Source: Selenomonadaceae bacterium
GTDB taxonomy: Bacteria; Bacillota; Negativicutes; Selenomonadales; Selenomonadaceae
Length of the DNA: 9,143 bases
NCBI GenBank assembly: GCA_017390245.1
Contig: JAFPCE010000164.1
Location: 1-9,143 of the forward strand
Direction: 5' to 3'
Part shown: positions 1-5,784 of the stretch, piece after piece
Numbering within the stretch: position 1 is the first letter of the stretch
Layout: each line of letters starts with the position of its first letter
Notes under the pieces: model-generated
Databases searched by the model: none
What the model was told of the DNA's origin: nothing
Seen by the model: only the letters and a program-made list of their open reading frames with translations
Program-made: the position numbers and the translations under genes

Positions 1-144
1 CTGATTTCCTGAAATGATACCAAGCCTAAATACGATTTGCGCGATTGGGCGCCAAATCATGAAAAGATGGGTAAAGGCATTACCATGCATCTGGATGAGG
101 TGCAGAAGCTGTACAAGATACTGCAGACTTGCATCAAGGAGTAA
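1..144 (+). pseudogene. C-terminal end of a PC4/YdbC-like protein, interrupted by an in-frame TGA
   Basis: Frame 1 reads L-I-S-stop-N-D-T-K, then KPKYDLRDWAPNHEKMGKG, and ends in LYKILQTCIKE before TAA at 142-144. The block KYDLRxW followed by H-x-K-M-G-K-G-I-T matches the C-terminal half of the Firmicute YdbC / transcriptional coactivator PC4 family. These are small (about 70-80 aa) single-stranded nucleic-acid-binding proteins with a conserved segment like LxLVSWNG ahead of that block. Here the TGA at 10-12 sits exactly where the family tryptophan (TGG) is expected, so one base change would restore the frame. A second Trp in the fragment (43-45) is TGG, and neighbours use TGA as a real stop, so recoding is unlikely. 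Either the gene carries a nonsense mutation or the first bases contain a sequence error. The N-terminal part lies outside the window. Family assignment is from memory of the motif, fairly confident; the pseudogene status is less certain. Confidence 0.6.
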
Positions 145-152
145 ATATGTAG

Positions 153-201
153 AAAAAGGCTCTTGGGATGAGGCTTTGCTTCGTTGGCAAGGGCCTTTTT
201 T
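153..201 (+). terminator. Intrinsic terminator after the YdbC-like gene
   Basis: AAAAAGGCTCTTG (153-165) pairs with CAAGGGCCTTTTT (188-200) over 13 positions with a single U-G wobble, enclosing a 22-nt loop. The 3' arm ends in a six-T run (196-201). It begins 9 bases after the stop codon of the upstream gene, the usual place for a rho-independent terminator. The 3' arm overlaps the first copy of the local repeat. Confidence 0.75.
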
Positions 202-227
202 ATGGCAGTGCAGGAGCTGCACGCTTC
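192..227 (+). repeat. Palindrome-containing repeat, copy 1
   Basis: This copy runs GGCC, six T, AT, then GGCAGTGCAGGAG and CTGCACGCTTC. Positions 204-227 are identical over 24 bases to copy 2 (274-297), and the GGCC-T-run 5' part is shared with one T less in copy 2. The core GTGCAG-GAG-CTGCAC is a perfect 6-bp stem with a three-base loop. The T-run and GGCC of this copy also form the 3' arm of the terminator at 153-201. No coding function is evident. Confidence 0.7.
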
Positions 228-262
228 GGTATAGTCAGCAAGCCGGACAAAGAACCTGCCAA

Positions 263-297
263 GGCCTTTTTAGGGCAGTGCAGGAGCTGCACGCTTC
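263..297 (+). repeat. Palindrome-containing repeat, copy 2
   Basis: Second copy of the element at 192-227: GGCC, five T, AG, then the same 24-base block containing GTGCAG-GAG-CTGCAC. The two identical cores are offset by exactly 70 bases, while the DNA between them is not itself repeated. Unlike copy 1, the GGCC-T-run here has no obvious upstream partner forming a terminator stem. It lies between the upstream terminator and the rib promoter, in non-coding DNA. Confidence 0.7.
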
Positions 298-300
298 TAG

Positions 301-323
301 GCCATTTTATTTATGAAAATGGC
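301..323. other. AT-rich inverted repeat just upstream of the rib promoter
   Basis: GCCATTTT (301-308) and AAAATGGC (316-323) form a perfect 8-bp inverted repeat around a 7-base spacer (ATTTATG). It ends 5 bases before the -35 of the proposed rib promoter. No T-run follows on either strand, so it is not a convincing terminator. It could be a regulator-binding site or a remnant of the neighbouring repeats. No function can be assigned. Confidence 0.4.
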
Positions 324-328
324 ATGTG

Positions 329-357
329 TTGCAGATTGGTTTTCTTTGTGGTAAAAT
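329..357 (+). promoter_or_regulatory. Probable sigma-A promoter of the riboflavin operon
   Basis: TTGCAG (329-334), a 17-base spacer, then TAAAAT (352-357). The start point would fall near 364, about 15 bases before the first strand of the FMN riboswitch, which is where a riboswitch-controlled transcript should begin. Upstream DNA is non-coding. No other plausible promoter lies between the preceding terminator and the riboswitch. Confidence 0.65.
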
Positions 358-379
358 TTTCTTTGGAAATACAGAGACA

Positions 380-534
380 GTCTTTGGGGCAGGGTGAGAT
401 TCCCTACCGGCGGTACAGCCCGCGAGCCTGTATGGTTATAGTGATTAAGCCTGATGACAAGGAGCTTTCACTGCAGCCTGGGCATGACCTGGTGTGATTC
501 CAGGGCCGACAGTATAGTCTGGATGAGAAAAGAC
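380..534 (+). ncRNA. FMN riboswitch (RFN element)
   Basis: All diagnostic blocks of the RFN element occur in order: GGGGCAGGGTGA (386-397) with TTCCCTACCGGCGGTA next to it, AGCCCGCGAGCC (417-428), CCTGGTGTGATTCCAGG (488-504 region), GCCGACAGTATAGTCTGGATG and a closing GAGAAAAGAC. The closing helix P1 can form between GTCTTT (380-385) and AAAGAC (529-534). A variable hairpin is possible in the middle, between GTGA..AAGC and GCTT.TCAC (about 441-470). The family binds flavin mononucleotide and, in Firmicutes, usually ends transcription of riboflavin genes when FMN is plentiful. An intrinsic terminator follows at 565-598 and ribD starts at 648, which fits that arrangement exactly. Confidence 0.96.
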
Positions 535-564
535 GTGTTGTGTGCATCTTTTTGTGATTTGCAT

Positions 565-598
565 AGGCTGTTGAGATTTCATGCTCAGCAGCCTTTTT
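565..598 (+). terminator. Riboswitch-controlled attenuator terminator of the rib leader
   Basis: AGGCTGTTGAG (565-575) pairs with CTCAGCAGCCT (584-594), an 11-bp stem with one wobble and an 8-base loop, followed by a T-run (594-598). It lies between the FMN aptamer and ribD, so it is the expression platform: FMN-bound RNA should let it form and stop transcription. Two competing pairings are visible. CAGCCT (474-479) in the aptamer is complementary to AGGCTG (565-570). AAAAGA (528-533), part of the P1 3' strand, is complementary to TCTTTT (547-552). Which one serves as the antiterminator is inference. Confidence 0.88.
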
Positions 599-647
599 AT
601 ATTGGCTGGTTCTGTATCTCAAATTCATTTGTATCAGAGGTGATAGG

Positions 648-1748
648 ATGCAAAAGGAATTGGATAGGCAAATGATGGCTAAGGCCATCGACCTGGCAAA
701 AAATGCCATGGGGCGGACATCCCCTAATCCTATGGTGGGAGCGGTGATTGTGCGCTCTGGGCGGATTGTGGCTGCTGGCTGGCACAGAAAGGCTGGCACT
801 CCCCATGCTGAGGTTCATGCTCTTAATATGGCAGGTGACTTGGCAAAGGGTGCTACAGTGTATGTCACATTAGAGCCATGCTCCCATTATGGACGTACTG
901 GTCCTTGTGCCAAGGCACTGGTGGAGGCTGGTGTAGCCCGTGTGGTAGTTGCCATGGAGGATCCTAATCCTAAGGTGGCTGGCAAGGGTATTGCCATGCT
1001 GAGAGAAGCCGGCATTGAGGTTGAGGTTGGCCTTTTGCAGGAGGAAGCAGAAAAGCTCAATGAAGCGTTTTTGCACTGGATAACTACCAGAAGACCTTTT
1101 GTGGTTATGAAAACAGCCATGAGCCTGGATGGCAAAATTGCTACCTGTACCGGGGAATCCCAGTGGATCAGCAATGAAAAGTCCAGGGGAATGACACACC
1201 GTTTGCGGGATGTATATGATGGCATATTGGTGGGTATCAACACAGCTCTTAAGGACAATCCAAGCTTAACTGCCAGATTGCCAGAGGGCAACGGCCAGAA
1301 TCCTGTGCGTATTGTGGTGGATAGCAAGGCCAGGCTGCCACTAGACAGCAAGCTGGTAACTGATGGCCAGGCAAAGACCATTGTGGCGGTTAGTGAGGCT
1401 GCATCAGCGGAAAACATTAAGGCACTGGAAAATGCCGGCGTTGAAGTTATAGTCTGTGGCCAGGAAAGAGTTGACCTGGAGGTTTTGATGGCTAAGCTGG
1501 GGGAAAAGAAAATCTGCTCTGTCTTAGTTGAAGGCGGCGGACAGATTAATTTTTCACTGCTAAAGGCTGGCTTAGTGGACCGTGTTTATGCCTTTGTAGC
1601 ACCAAAGCTCATTGGTGGCAGAGATGCCCTGACGCCTGTAGAGGGGGATGGCTTTGCTGCTCTTAGTGATGCCGTTGAGCTGAAAAATATTGAAACCAGC
1701 ATGTTAGACGGCGATGTGGTGATTACGGGCACAGTAAAGCACCGTTAA
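648..1748 (+). CDS. ribD: Bifunctional riboflavin deaminase/reductase RibD
   Basis: 366 aa, the usual RibD length. It catalyses the second and third steps after GTP ring opening: deamination of the pyrimidine ring, then NADPH-dependent reduction of the ribosyl side chain. The N-terminal cytidine-deaminase-like domain (about 1-145) shows the zinc site H53-A-E55 and P-C78...C87, with E55 as catalytic acid/base. The family's usual PP before the last cysteine is GP here. The C-terminal reductase domain (about 148-365) opens with RPFVVMKTAMSLDGKIA and has the VEGGGQINFSLL segment typical of RibD/DHFR-like reductases. ATG at 648 is supported by AGAGGTG (636-642). First gene after the FMN riboswitch and attenuator, so its expression should fall when FMN is abundant. 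ribE follows after 46 bases. Confidence 0.96.
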   Translation: MQKELDRQMMAKAIDLAKNAMGRTSPNPMVGAVIVRSGRIVAAGWHRKAGTPHAEVHALNMAGDLAKGATVYVTLEPCSHYGRTGPCAKALVEAGVARVVVAMEDPNPKVAGKGIAMLREAGIEVEVGLLQEEAEKLNEAFLHWITTRRPFVVMKTAMSLDGKIATCTGESQWISNEKSRGMTHRLRDVYDGILVGINTALKDNPSLTARLPEGNGQNPVRIVVDSKARLPLDSKLVTDGQAKTIVAVSEAASAENIKALENAGVEVIVCGQERVDLEVLMAKLGEKKICSVLVEGGGQINFSLLKAGLVDRVYAFVAPKLIGGRDALTPVEGDGFAALSDAVELKNIETSMLDGDVVITGTVKHR

Positions 1749-1794
1749 GCTTGATGGCAACGTGATTTATTAATGATTATTTAAGGATGATTTC

Positions 1795-2442
1795 ATGTTT
1801 ACTGGAATTATAGAAGAAGTTGGCACTGTCAAAAGCATTGGCGGTGGCGTTTTAGCCATTAATGCCCAGAAGGTTTTGGAGGATGTGCAGTTAGGTGACA
1901 GCATTGCTGTTAATGGCGTCTGCCTCACTGTAACCAGCTTTACCAGCAAGGGCTTTACTGCTGATGTTATGCCAGAGACCTTGCGCCGCAGCTCCTTAGG
2001 GGAGCTGAAGCATGGCAGTCCTGTGAATCTGGAACGGGCTCTGACCTTAAGCAGCCGTCTGGGGGGACATATTGTCAGTGGTCATATTGATGGCGTAGGG
2101 AAAATTATTTCCCTGAAGGAAGAAGCTAATGCGATTTTAATGAAAATCGGAGCGGATGCTGATATACTGAGGTATATTGTGGAAAAGGGCTCTGTGTCCC
2201 TGGATGGCATCAGCCTCACTGTGGCTGGGGTAGATTCTGACAGCTTTGTGGTTTCCCTGATTCCCCATACACGGCAGGTGACTAATCTGCATAGCAAGGG
2301 CATTGGCTCTGCCATTAACATTGAAAATGATGTGGTGGGAAAGTATGTGGAGAAACTGCTGCAGCCAAGGGAGAATGCCCAGGCGAAGTCACCGCAGGCT
2401 GGCAGTATTACCATGGCTTTTCTGCAGGAAAATGGCTTTTGA
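1795..2442 (+). CDS. ribE: Riboflavin synthase, alpha subunit type
   Basis: 215 aa, the normal length. It converts two molecules of 6,7-dimethyl-8-ribityllumazine into one riboflavin and one pyrimidinedione, the last step of the pathway. Two homologous lumazine-binding barrels are visible. The first starts at the canonical MFTGIIEEVG and carries VNGVCLTV (about 39-46). The second begins near residue 89 with LGGHIVSGHIDGVG and contains SVSLDGISLTV. The C-terminal tail after about 195 is poorly conserved, as is usual. The start is fixed by the invariant N-terminus and AAGGATGA (1783-1790). It ends in TGA, showing that TGA is a true stop in this genome. Named ribE as in Bacillus (ribC in E. coli). 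Confidence 0.96.
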   Translation: MFTGIIEEVGTVKSIGGGVLAINAQKVLEDVQLGDSIAVNGVCLTVTSFTSKGFTADVMPETLRRSSLGELKHGSPVNLERALTLSSRLGGHIVSGHIDGVGKIISLKEEANAILMKIGADADILRYIVEKGSVSLDGISLTVAGVDSDSFVVSLIPHTRQVTNLHSKGIGSAINIENDVVGKYVEKLLQPRENAQAKSPQAGSITMAFLQENGF

Positions 2443-2500
2443 TTTAAGCTGGAAGTATTGAAATTTTTACATTGTATTTACAGATAGAAGGAGTATTTTT

Positions 2501-3703
2501 ATGTCAAGTTTTGCAACAGTTGAAGAAGCAATTGAGGAAATTAAAAAGGGCAACATGGTTGTGGTTGTGGACGATGAGGATCGCGAAAACGAAGGCGATT
2601 TAATCGTAGCAGCTGATACCTGTACCCCAGAGCATGTTAATTTCATGGCTACCTATGCCAAGGGATTGATTTGCACTCCTATTGATGGTGAGTACCTGGA
2701 CCGCCTGAAGATTGGCCAGATGGTTACCAACAATACTGATAACCATGAGACTGCCTTTACTGTAGCAGTTGATGCAGTTACTACCACTACTGGTATTTCT
2801 GCTTATGAGCGCTGTGAGACCATCAAGATGCTGGTAAATCCAGAGGCAAAGCCTGAGAGCTTCCGCCGTCCTGGCCATGTATTTCCGCTGCGTTCCGTTC
2901 CAGGTGGTGTATTGCGCCGTGCTGGCCATACTGAGACTACTACTGATTTAGCAAGAATGGCTGGCCTTTCTCCTGCAGGCCTCTGCTGTGAGATTATGGA
3001 TGATGACGGCCACATGATGCGCACTCCTCATCTGATTCAGTTTGCCCAGAAGCATGGCTTAAAGCTCATTACTGTTAAGGCATTGATTGAGTACAGAAAG
3101 CGCACTGAGTGCTTTGTAGAGAAGGTGGCTGAGGCTGATTTGCCTAGCAAGTACGGCCATTTCCGCATTAATGCTTATGAAAGTAAGTTAGACGGCAAGT
3201 GCCATTTAGCTATTATCAAGGGGGATATCAGAGATAAGAAGGATGTACTGGTGCGTGTACATTCTGAGTGCTTGACTGGTGACGCTCTTGGTTCTATGCG
3301 CTGCGACTGTGGCGACCAGCTGGCAACTGCCTTGAAGCGTATTGAAAAGGAAGGCCAGGGCGTTGTACTGTACATGCGCCAGGAGGGCCGCGGCATTGGC
3401 CTGGCTAACAAGATGCGTGCTTATGAGCTGCAGGATCAGGGCAAGGATACTGTAGAGGCTAACGTGCTCTTAGGTTTTGCACCAGATGAGAGAGATTATG
3501 GCATTGGTGCTCAGATTCTGTCTGATTTAGGACTTACCAGCATCCGCCTCATGACCAACAATCCTGCTAAGCGTGCTGGTCTGGAGGGCTATGGCCTGAA
3601 GATTGTAGAGCGTGTGCCTGTAGAGGTTCCTGTAAATGAGTATAACCAGGGCTATATGAAGGTTAAGAAGACCAAGATGGGCCATATTTTAACTGAAGAA
3701 TAA
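2501..3703 (+). CDS. ribBA: Bifunctional DHBP synthase / GTP cyclohydrolase II
   Basis: 400 aa, the standard length of the fused enzyme that feeds both branches of the pathway. Residues about 1-200 are 3,4-dihydroxy-2-butanone 4-phosphate synthase (from ribulose 5-phosphate), with the acidic Mg-binding loop VVDDEDRENEGDL (22-34), RPGHVFPLR (123-131) and HTE (143-145). Residues about 205-400 are GTP cyclohydrolase II, with zinc cysteines C256, C267 and C269 in SECLTGDALGSMRCDCGDQ, the RQEGRGIGL loop (292-300), the NNPAK motif and the typical TKMGH end. Both active sites look intact. ATG at 2501 follows AGAAGGAG (2486-2493) by 7 bases. The gaps to ribE (58 bases) and ribH (71 bases) lack a terminator, so all four rib genes can share one transcript. 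Called ribA in Bacillus nomenclature. Confidence 0.97.
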   Translation: MSSFATVEEAIEEIKKGNMVVVVDDEDRENEGDLIVAADTCTPEHVNFMATYAKGLICTPIDGEYLDRLKIGQMVTNNTDNHETAFTVAVDAVTTTTGISAYERCETIKMLVNPEAKPESFRRPGHVFPLRSVPGGVLRRAGHTETTTDLARMAGLSPAGLCCEIMDDDGHMMRTPHLIQFAQKHGLKLITVKALIEYRKRTECFVEKVAEADLPSKYGHFRINAYESKLDGKCHLAIIKGDIRDKKDVLVRVHSECLTGDALGSMRCDCGDQLATALKRIEKEGQGVVLYMRQEGRGIGLANKMRAYELQDQGKDTVEANVLLGFAPDERDYGIGAQILSDLGLTSIRLMTNNPAKRAGLEGYGLKIVERVPVEVPVNEYNQGYMKVKKTKMGHILTEE

Positions 3704-3708
3704 GATAA

Positions 3709-3736
3709 TTGCGCTTTATATTTTATAAATTATAAT
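3709..3736 (+). promoter_or_regulatory. Possible internal promoter ahead of ribH
   Basis: TTGCGC (3709-3714), a 16-base spacer and a perfect TATAAT (3731-3736) lie in the ribBA-ribH gap. The -35 is weak (3 of 6 consensus bases) and the region is AT-rich, so a chance match is quite possible. If real, it would start RNA near 3743, just before the hairpin at 3746-3760, and free ribH and the genes behind it from FMN control. Confidence 0.3.
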
Positions 3737-3745
3737 TGTAAGGAA

Positions 3746-3767
3746 CTCCCTGCTGGGGAGAAGGAGG
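3746..3767 (+). promoter_or_regulatory. Small hairpin abutting the ribH ribosome binding site
   Basis: CTCCC (3746-3750) pairs with GGGAG (3756-3760) around a 5-base loop (TGCTG). The strong Shine-Dalgarno AAGGAGG (3761-3767) follows directly, 7 bases before ATG 3775. The same CTCC could instead pair with the GGAG of the Shine-Dalgarno, which would hide it. The two pairings exclude each other, so this could tune ribH translation or protect a processed 5' end. Function is inferred only. Confidence 0.35.
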
Positions 3768-3774
3768 AATAGAA

Positions 3775-4245
3775 ATGAAGGAAGTTAAGGTTTTAGAAGG
3801 TATGTATAATGCCCAGGGCATGCGCTTTGGTGTAGTTGTTTCCCGTTTTAATGAGTTTCTGACTTCTAAGCTGTTAGGCGGTGCTCTTGACTGCCTGCAT
3901 CGTCATGGTGCAGACGAGGATGATATCACTGTTGCCTGGGTTCCAGGTGCTTATGAGCTGCCGCTGGTTGCTAAGAAGATGGCTGAAAGCAAGAAGTATG
4001 ACGCTATCATCGCTATTGGTGTAGTTATCCGCGGTGCAACCTCTCACTATGACTATGTCTGCAATGAGGCTGCTAAGGGCATTGCCCAGGCTAGCATGTC
4101 CACTGGCGTACCTGTATCCTTCAGCCTGGTTACTACTGAAAACATTGAGCAGGCTATTGAGCGTGCTGGCACAAAGGCTGGCAATAAGGGTGCTGATGGT
4201 GCTCTGACTGCTATTGAAATGGCAAATCTCTTAAAGCAGCTTTAA
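3775..4245 (+). CDS. ribH: 6,7-dimethyl-8-ribityllumazine synthase
   Basis: 156 aa, the normal length of the beta subunit. It condenses the ribitylaminopyrimidine from the RibD branch with 3,4-dihydroxy-2-butanone 4-phosphate from RibBA to give lumazine, the substrate of RibE. Visible family motifs are SRFNEF (23-28), PGAYELP (57-63), GVVIRGATSHYDYV (82-95) with catalytic His91, and TTENIEQAIERAGTKAGNKG near the C-terminus. Members commonly form 60-subunit icosahedral shells that can hold riboflavin synthase; whether this one does cannot be read from the sequence. Start supported by AAGGAGG 7 bases upstream. Last rib gene. The next gene begins 33 bases downstream with no terminator. Confidence 0.97.
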   Translation: MKEVKVLEGMYNAQGMRFGVVVSRFNEFLTSKLLGGALDCLHRHGADEDDITVAWVPGAYELPLVAKKMAESKKYDAIIAIGVVIRGATSHYDYVCNEAAKGIAQASMSTGVPVSFSLVTTENIEQAIERAGTKAGNKGADGALTAIEMANLLKQL

Positions 4246-4278
4246 TGCTTTTATTCCACAAGCAAAGAGGTGTAAAAG

Positions 4279-4836
4279 ATGAAAATTGGCGTTATCAGTG
4301 ATACTCATGGCTGCGTTGACCATTTCGCTGCGGCTTATGACAAATTTTTCACAGATGCAGATCTGATTATCCATGCTGGCGATGTGCTTTATCATGGACC
4401 TAGAAATCCTATGCTGGAGGATTATAACCCTGCTGCTCTGGCAGAGAAAATCAACGGTGTCAAGCAGCCGGTGCTGATTTGCAAGGGTAACTGTGATTCT
4501 GAAGTAGACCAGCTGGTGCTGAATATGCCTATCCAGTCTCCTTATGTCCACGCTTTTGCCGGGGGACGCCATATTGTGGCTACCCATGGGCATAAGGTGG
4601 AAGCTGATGAGGCTAAGGAGGCTATGGCAGCTGCTATTAAGGCAGATATTTTCATTACTGGCCACATCCATACTAATGTGTTGGAGAAGCGGGGCAGTAC
4701 TGTATTTTTGAATCCAGGTTCACCATCTCTTTCCAAGCGTGAGGATGGCCGTCAGACCTGTGCTGTTATTGAAGATAACAAGATTACTATCTATGATATT
4801 TATTCTGGCGAGGCCATGCTGAGCCTGGATATTTAA
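4279..4836 (+). CDS. yfcE: YfcE-type metallophosphodiesterase
   Basis: 185 aa, matching the ~184-aa YfcE family. These are cytoplasmic metal-dependent phosphodiesterases active on model phosphodiesters; the natural substrate is not established. The calcineurin-like metal ligands are all present: D8-x-H10, D35 in HAGDV, N71 in KGNCD, H103 in THGH, and H129/H131 in GHIH. The stretches YHGPRNPM (38-45) and GNCDSEVDQ (70-78) are distinctive of YfcE rather than the shorter archaeal-type MJ0936 proteins. ATG follows AAAGAGG (4264-4270). It lies 33 bases after ribH and 23 bases before the TPR gene without a terminator, so it is probably cotranscribed with the riboflavin operon. A flavin-related substrate is tempting from context but unsupported. 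Confidence 0.88.
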   Translation: MKIGVISDTHGCVDHFAAAYDKFFTDADLIIHAGDVLYHGPRNPMLEDYNPAALAEKINGVKQPVLICKGNCDSEVDQLVLNMPIQSPYVHAFAGGRHIVATHGHKVEADEAKEAMAAAIKADIFITGHIHTNVLEKRGSTVFLNPGSPSLSKREDGRQTCAVIEDNKITIYDIYSGEAMLSLDI

Positions 4837-4859
4837 GCTTAATATTAGGAGAGAAGCAG

Positions 4860-5696
4860 ATGTTAAAGAAGATTAAGGCTATGAAGAAGGCTGCAGCTAT
4901 GCTGGCTTTTGCTATGGCATTTGGCTTTGGCGTAAATATGAATAGCGCTCTGGCTGCTGAGGGTGCTGGCGGTGAGACCTTAAGTGTGGGCGCCAACATG
5001 GAAAATCCCCAGACTGCTAAGGATTACTGGGAGCGGGGCAGCTTTAAGGCTGTAAAGAAGGATTATGATGGTGCTATTGCCGACTACAATGAGGCTTTGA
5101 AGCTGGTGCCAGGCTTTGTGGCTGCACTGAACAACCGCGGTAACTGCTACATTGCCAAGGGTGAGTACGACAAGGCGATTGCGGATTTCACTGAGGCTGT
5201 TAAGATTGATCCTAACTATGGTGATGCTTATTACAACATGGGTAATGCCTATACTGAAAAGCAGGACCTGGACAAGGCGGTAGAGGCTTATAATAACTGC
5301 ATTAAGGCTGAGCCTAAGCACATTGATGCCTGGTTTAATCTGGCTACCTGCAAGGCTGACCAGGGCAAGCTGGATGAGTGCGAGGCTGCCTTTAAGGAAA
5401 TTCTGAAGATTGATGCAGATTACCTGGATGCTAATTTCATGCTGGGTACTCTTTATACCCGTCAGAAGAAGTTTGATTTAGCGCTGGAGCAGTATGAAAC
5501 CATTACCAAAAAGTATAGACAGTACTATGAGGCTTTTTATATGAAGGGTGCTGTACTGGAGGAGCTGGGCCGCAAGGAAGAGGCAGTGGCTGCCTACAAG
5601 GAGTTCCTGGATTTAGTACCTGCTGAGCTTAATGACCATTATGCTGAGGTAATTAAGAGCGCTAAGGACAGCATTAAGGAGCTGGAGGCTAAGTAA
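4860..5696 (+). CDS. Exported TPR-repeat protein
   Basis: 278 aa. The N-terminus has a Sec signal peptide: lysines at 3, 4, 6, 9 and 10, a hydrophobic core at about 11-25 (AAAMLAFAMAFGFG), and a likely signal-peptidase cut after ALA at residue 32, with no lipobox cysteine. The mature part is almost entirely tetratricopeptide repeats of 34 residues with conserved spacing. Units end near P84, P118 and P152, with further units to about 260; typical lines are ALNNRGNCYIAKGEYDKAI and AYYNMGNAYTEKQDLDKAV. About six repeats are recognisable, followed by a short helical tail. TPRs form a protein-binding superhelix, so this is probably a scaffold outside the cytoplasm. No enzymatic domain or partner is identifiable. 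Start supported by AGGAGA (4847-4852). Probably the last gene of the rib-yfcE transcript. The function remains unknown. Confidence 0.82.
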   Translation: MLKKIKAMKKAAAMLAFAMAFGFGVNMNSALAAEGAGGETLSVGANMENPQTAKDYWERGSFKAVKKDYDGAIADYNEALKLVPGFVAALNNRGNCYIAKGEYDKAIADFTEAVKIDPNYGDAYYNMGNAYTEKQDLDKAVEAYNNCIKAEPKHIDAWFNLATCKADQGKLDECEAAFKEILKIDADYLDANFMLGTLYTRQKKFDLALEQYETITKKYRQYYEAFYMKGAVLEELGRKEEAVAAYKEFLDLVPAELNDHYAEVIKSAKDSIKELEAK

Positions 5697-5715
5697 TTTG
5701 GCCTTGAAGATTTAT

Positions 5716-5755
5716 AGCGGTGTTATTTTCTAATCTATATAGAAAAAGCGCCGCT
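5716..5755 (+). terminator. Long hairpin between the TPR gene and hslO (possible terminator)
   Basis: AGCGGTGTTATTTTCT (5716-5731) pairs with AGAAAAAGCGCCGCT (5741-5755): about 15 pairs including two wobbles and one bulged A, with a 9-base loop. It starts 20 bases after the TPR stop codon. A T-run after the stem is missing (GGATATTGTTATTG follows), so it may be a weak terminator, an RNA-stabilising 3' end, or a leader structure of hslO. Confidence 0.45.
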
Positions 5756-5784
5756 GGATATTGTTATTGAATAAAAGGAATATT

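Noticed and set aside
204..297. CRISPR-like array, because of two identical 24-base units with a 46-base gap
   Set aside because: Only two copies, a gap longer than usual spacers, an upstream T-run that is part of the shared unit, and no cas genes nearby.
204..297. CsrA-type binding hairpins because of GGAG in the palindromes
   Set aside because: The exposed loop is GAG, not a GGA loop, and the sites are upstream of the rib transcript start, not near a ribosome binding site.
14..497. Two overlapping plus-strand open frames (14-316 and 168-497)
   Set aside because: They run across the terminator, both repeat copies and into the FMN riboswitch. The peptides are low-complexity repeats of the DNA repeat (QCRSCT twice) and there is no ribosome binding site. 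The real frame at the left edge is frame 1, ending at 144.
404..818. Minus-strand open frames covering the rib leader and the start of ribD
   Set aside because: They are antisense to a conserved riboswitch and to ribD, show no family resemblance and have no ribosome binding site.
725..915. RibD zinc motif variant (GRTGPC instead of GRTPPC) as an inactive enzyme
   Set aside because: All zinc ligands and the catalytic Glu are present, and this proline-to-glycine variant is, as far as I recall, common in Firmicute RibD proteins.
5761..5784. Longer hslO starting at TTG 5761
   Set aside because: The extra eight residues include the bases of the AAAAGGA ribosome binding site, and ATG 5785 gives the family-like N-terminus.
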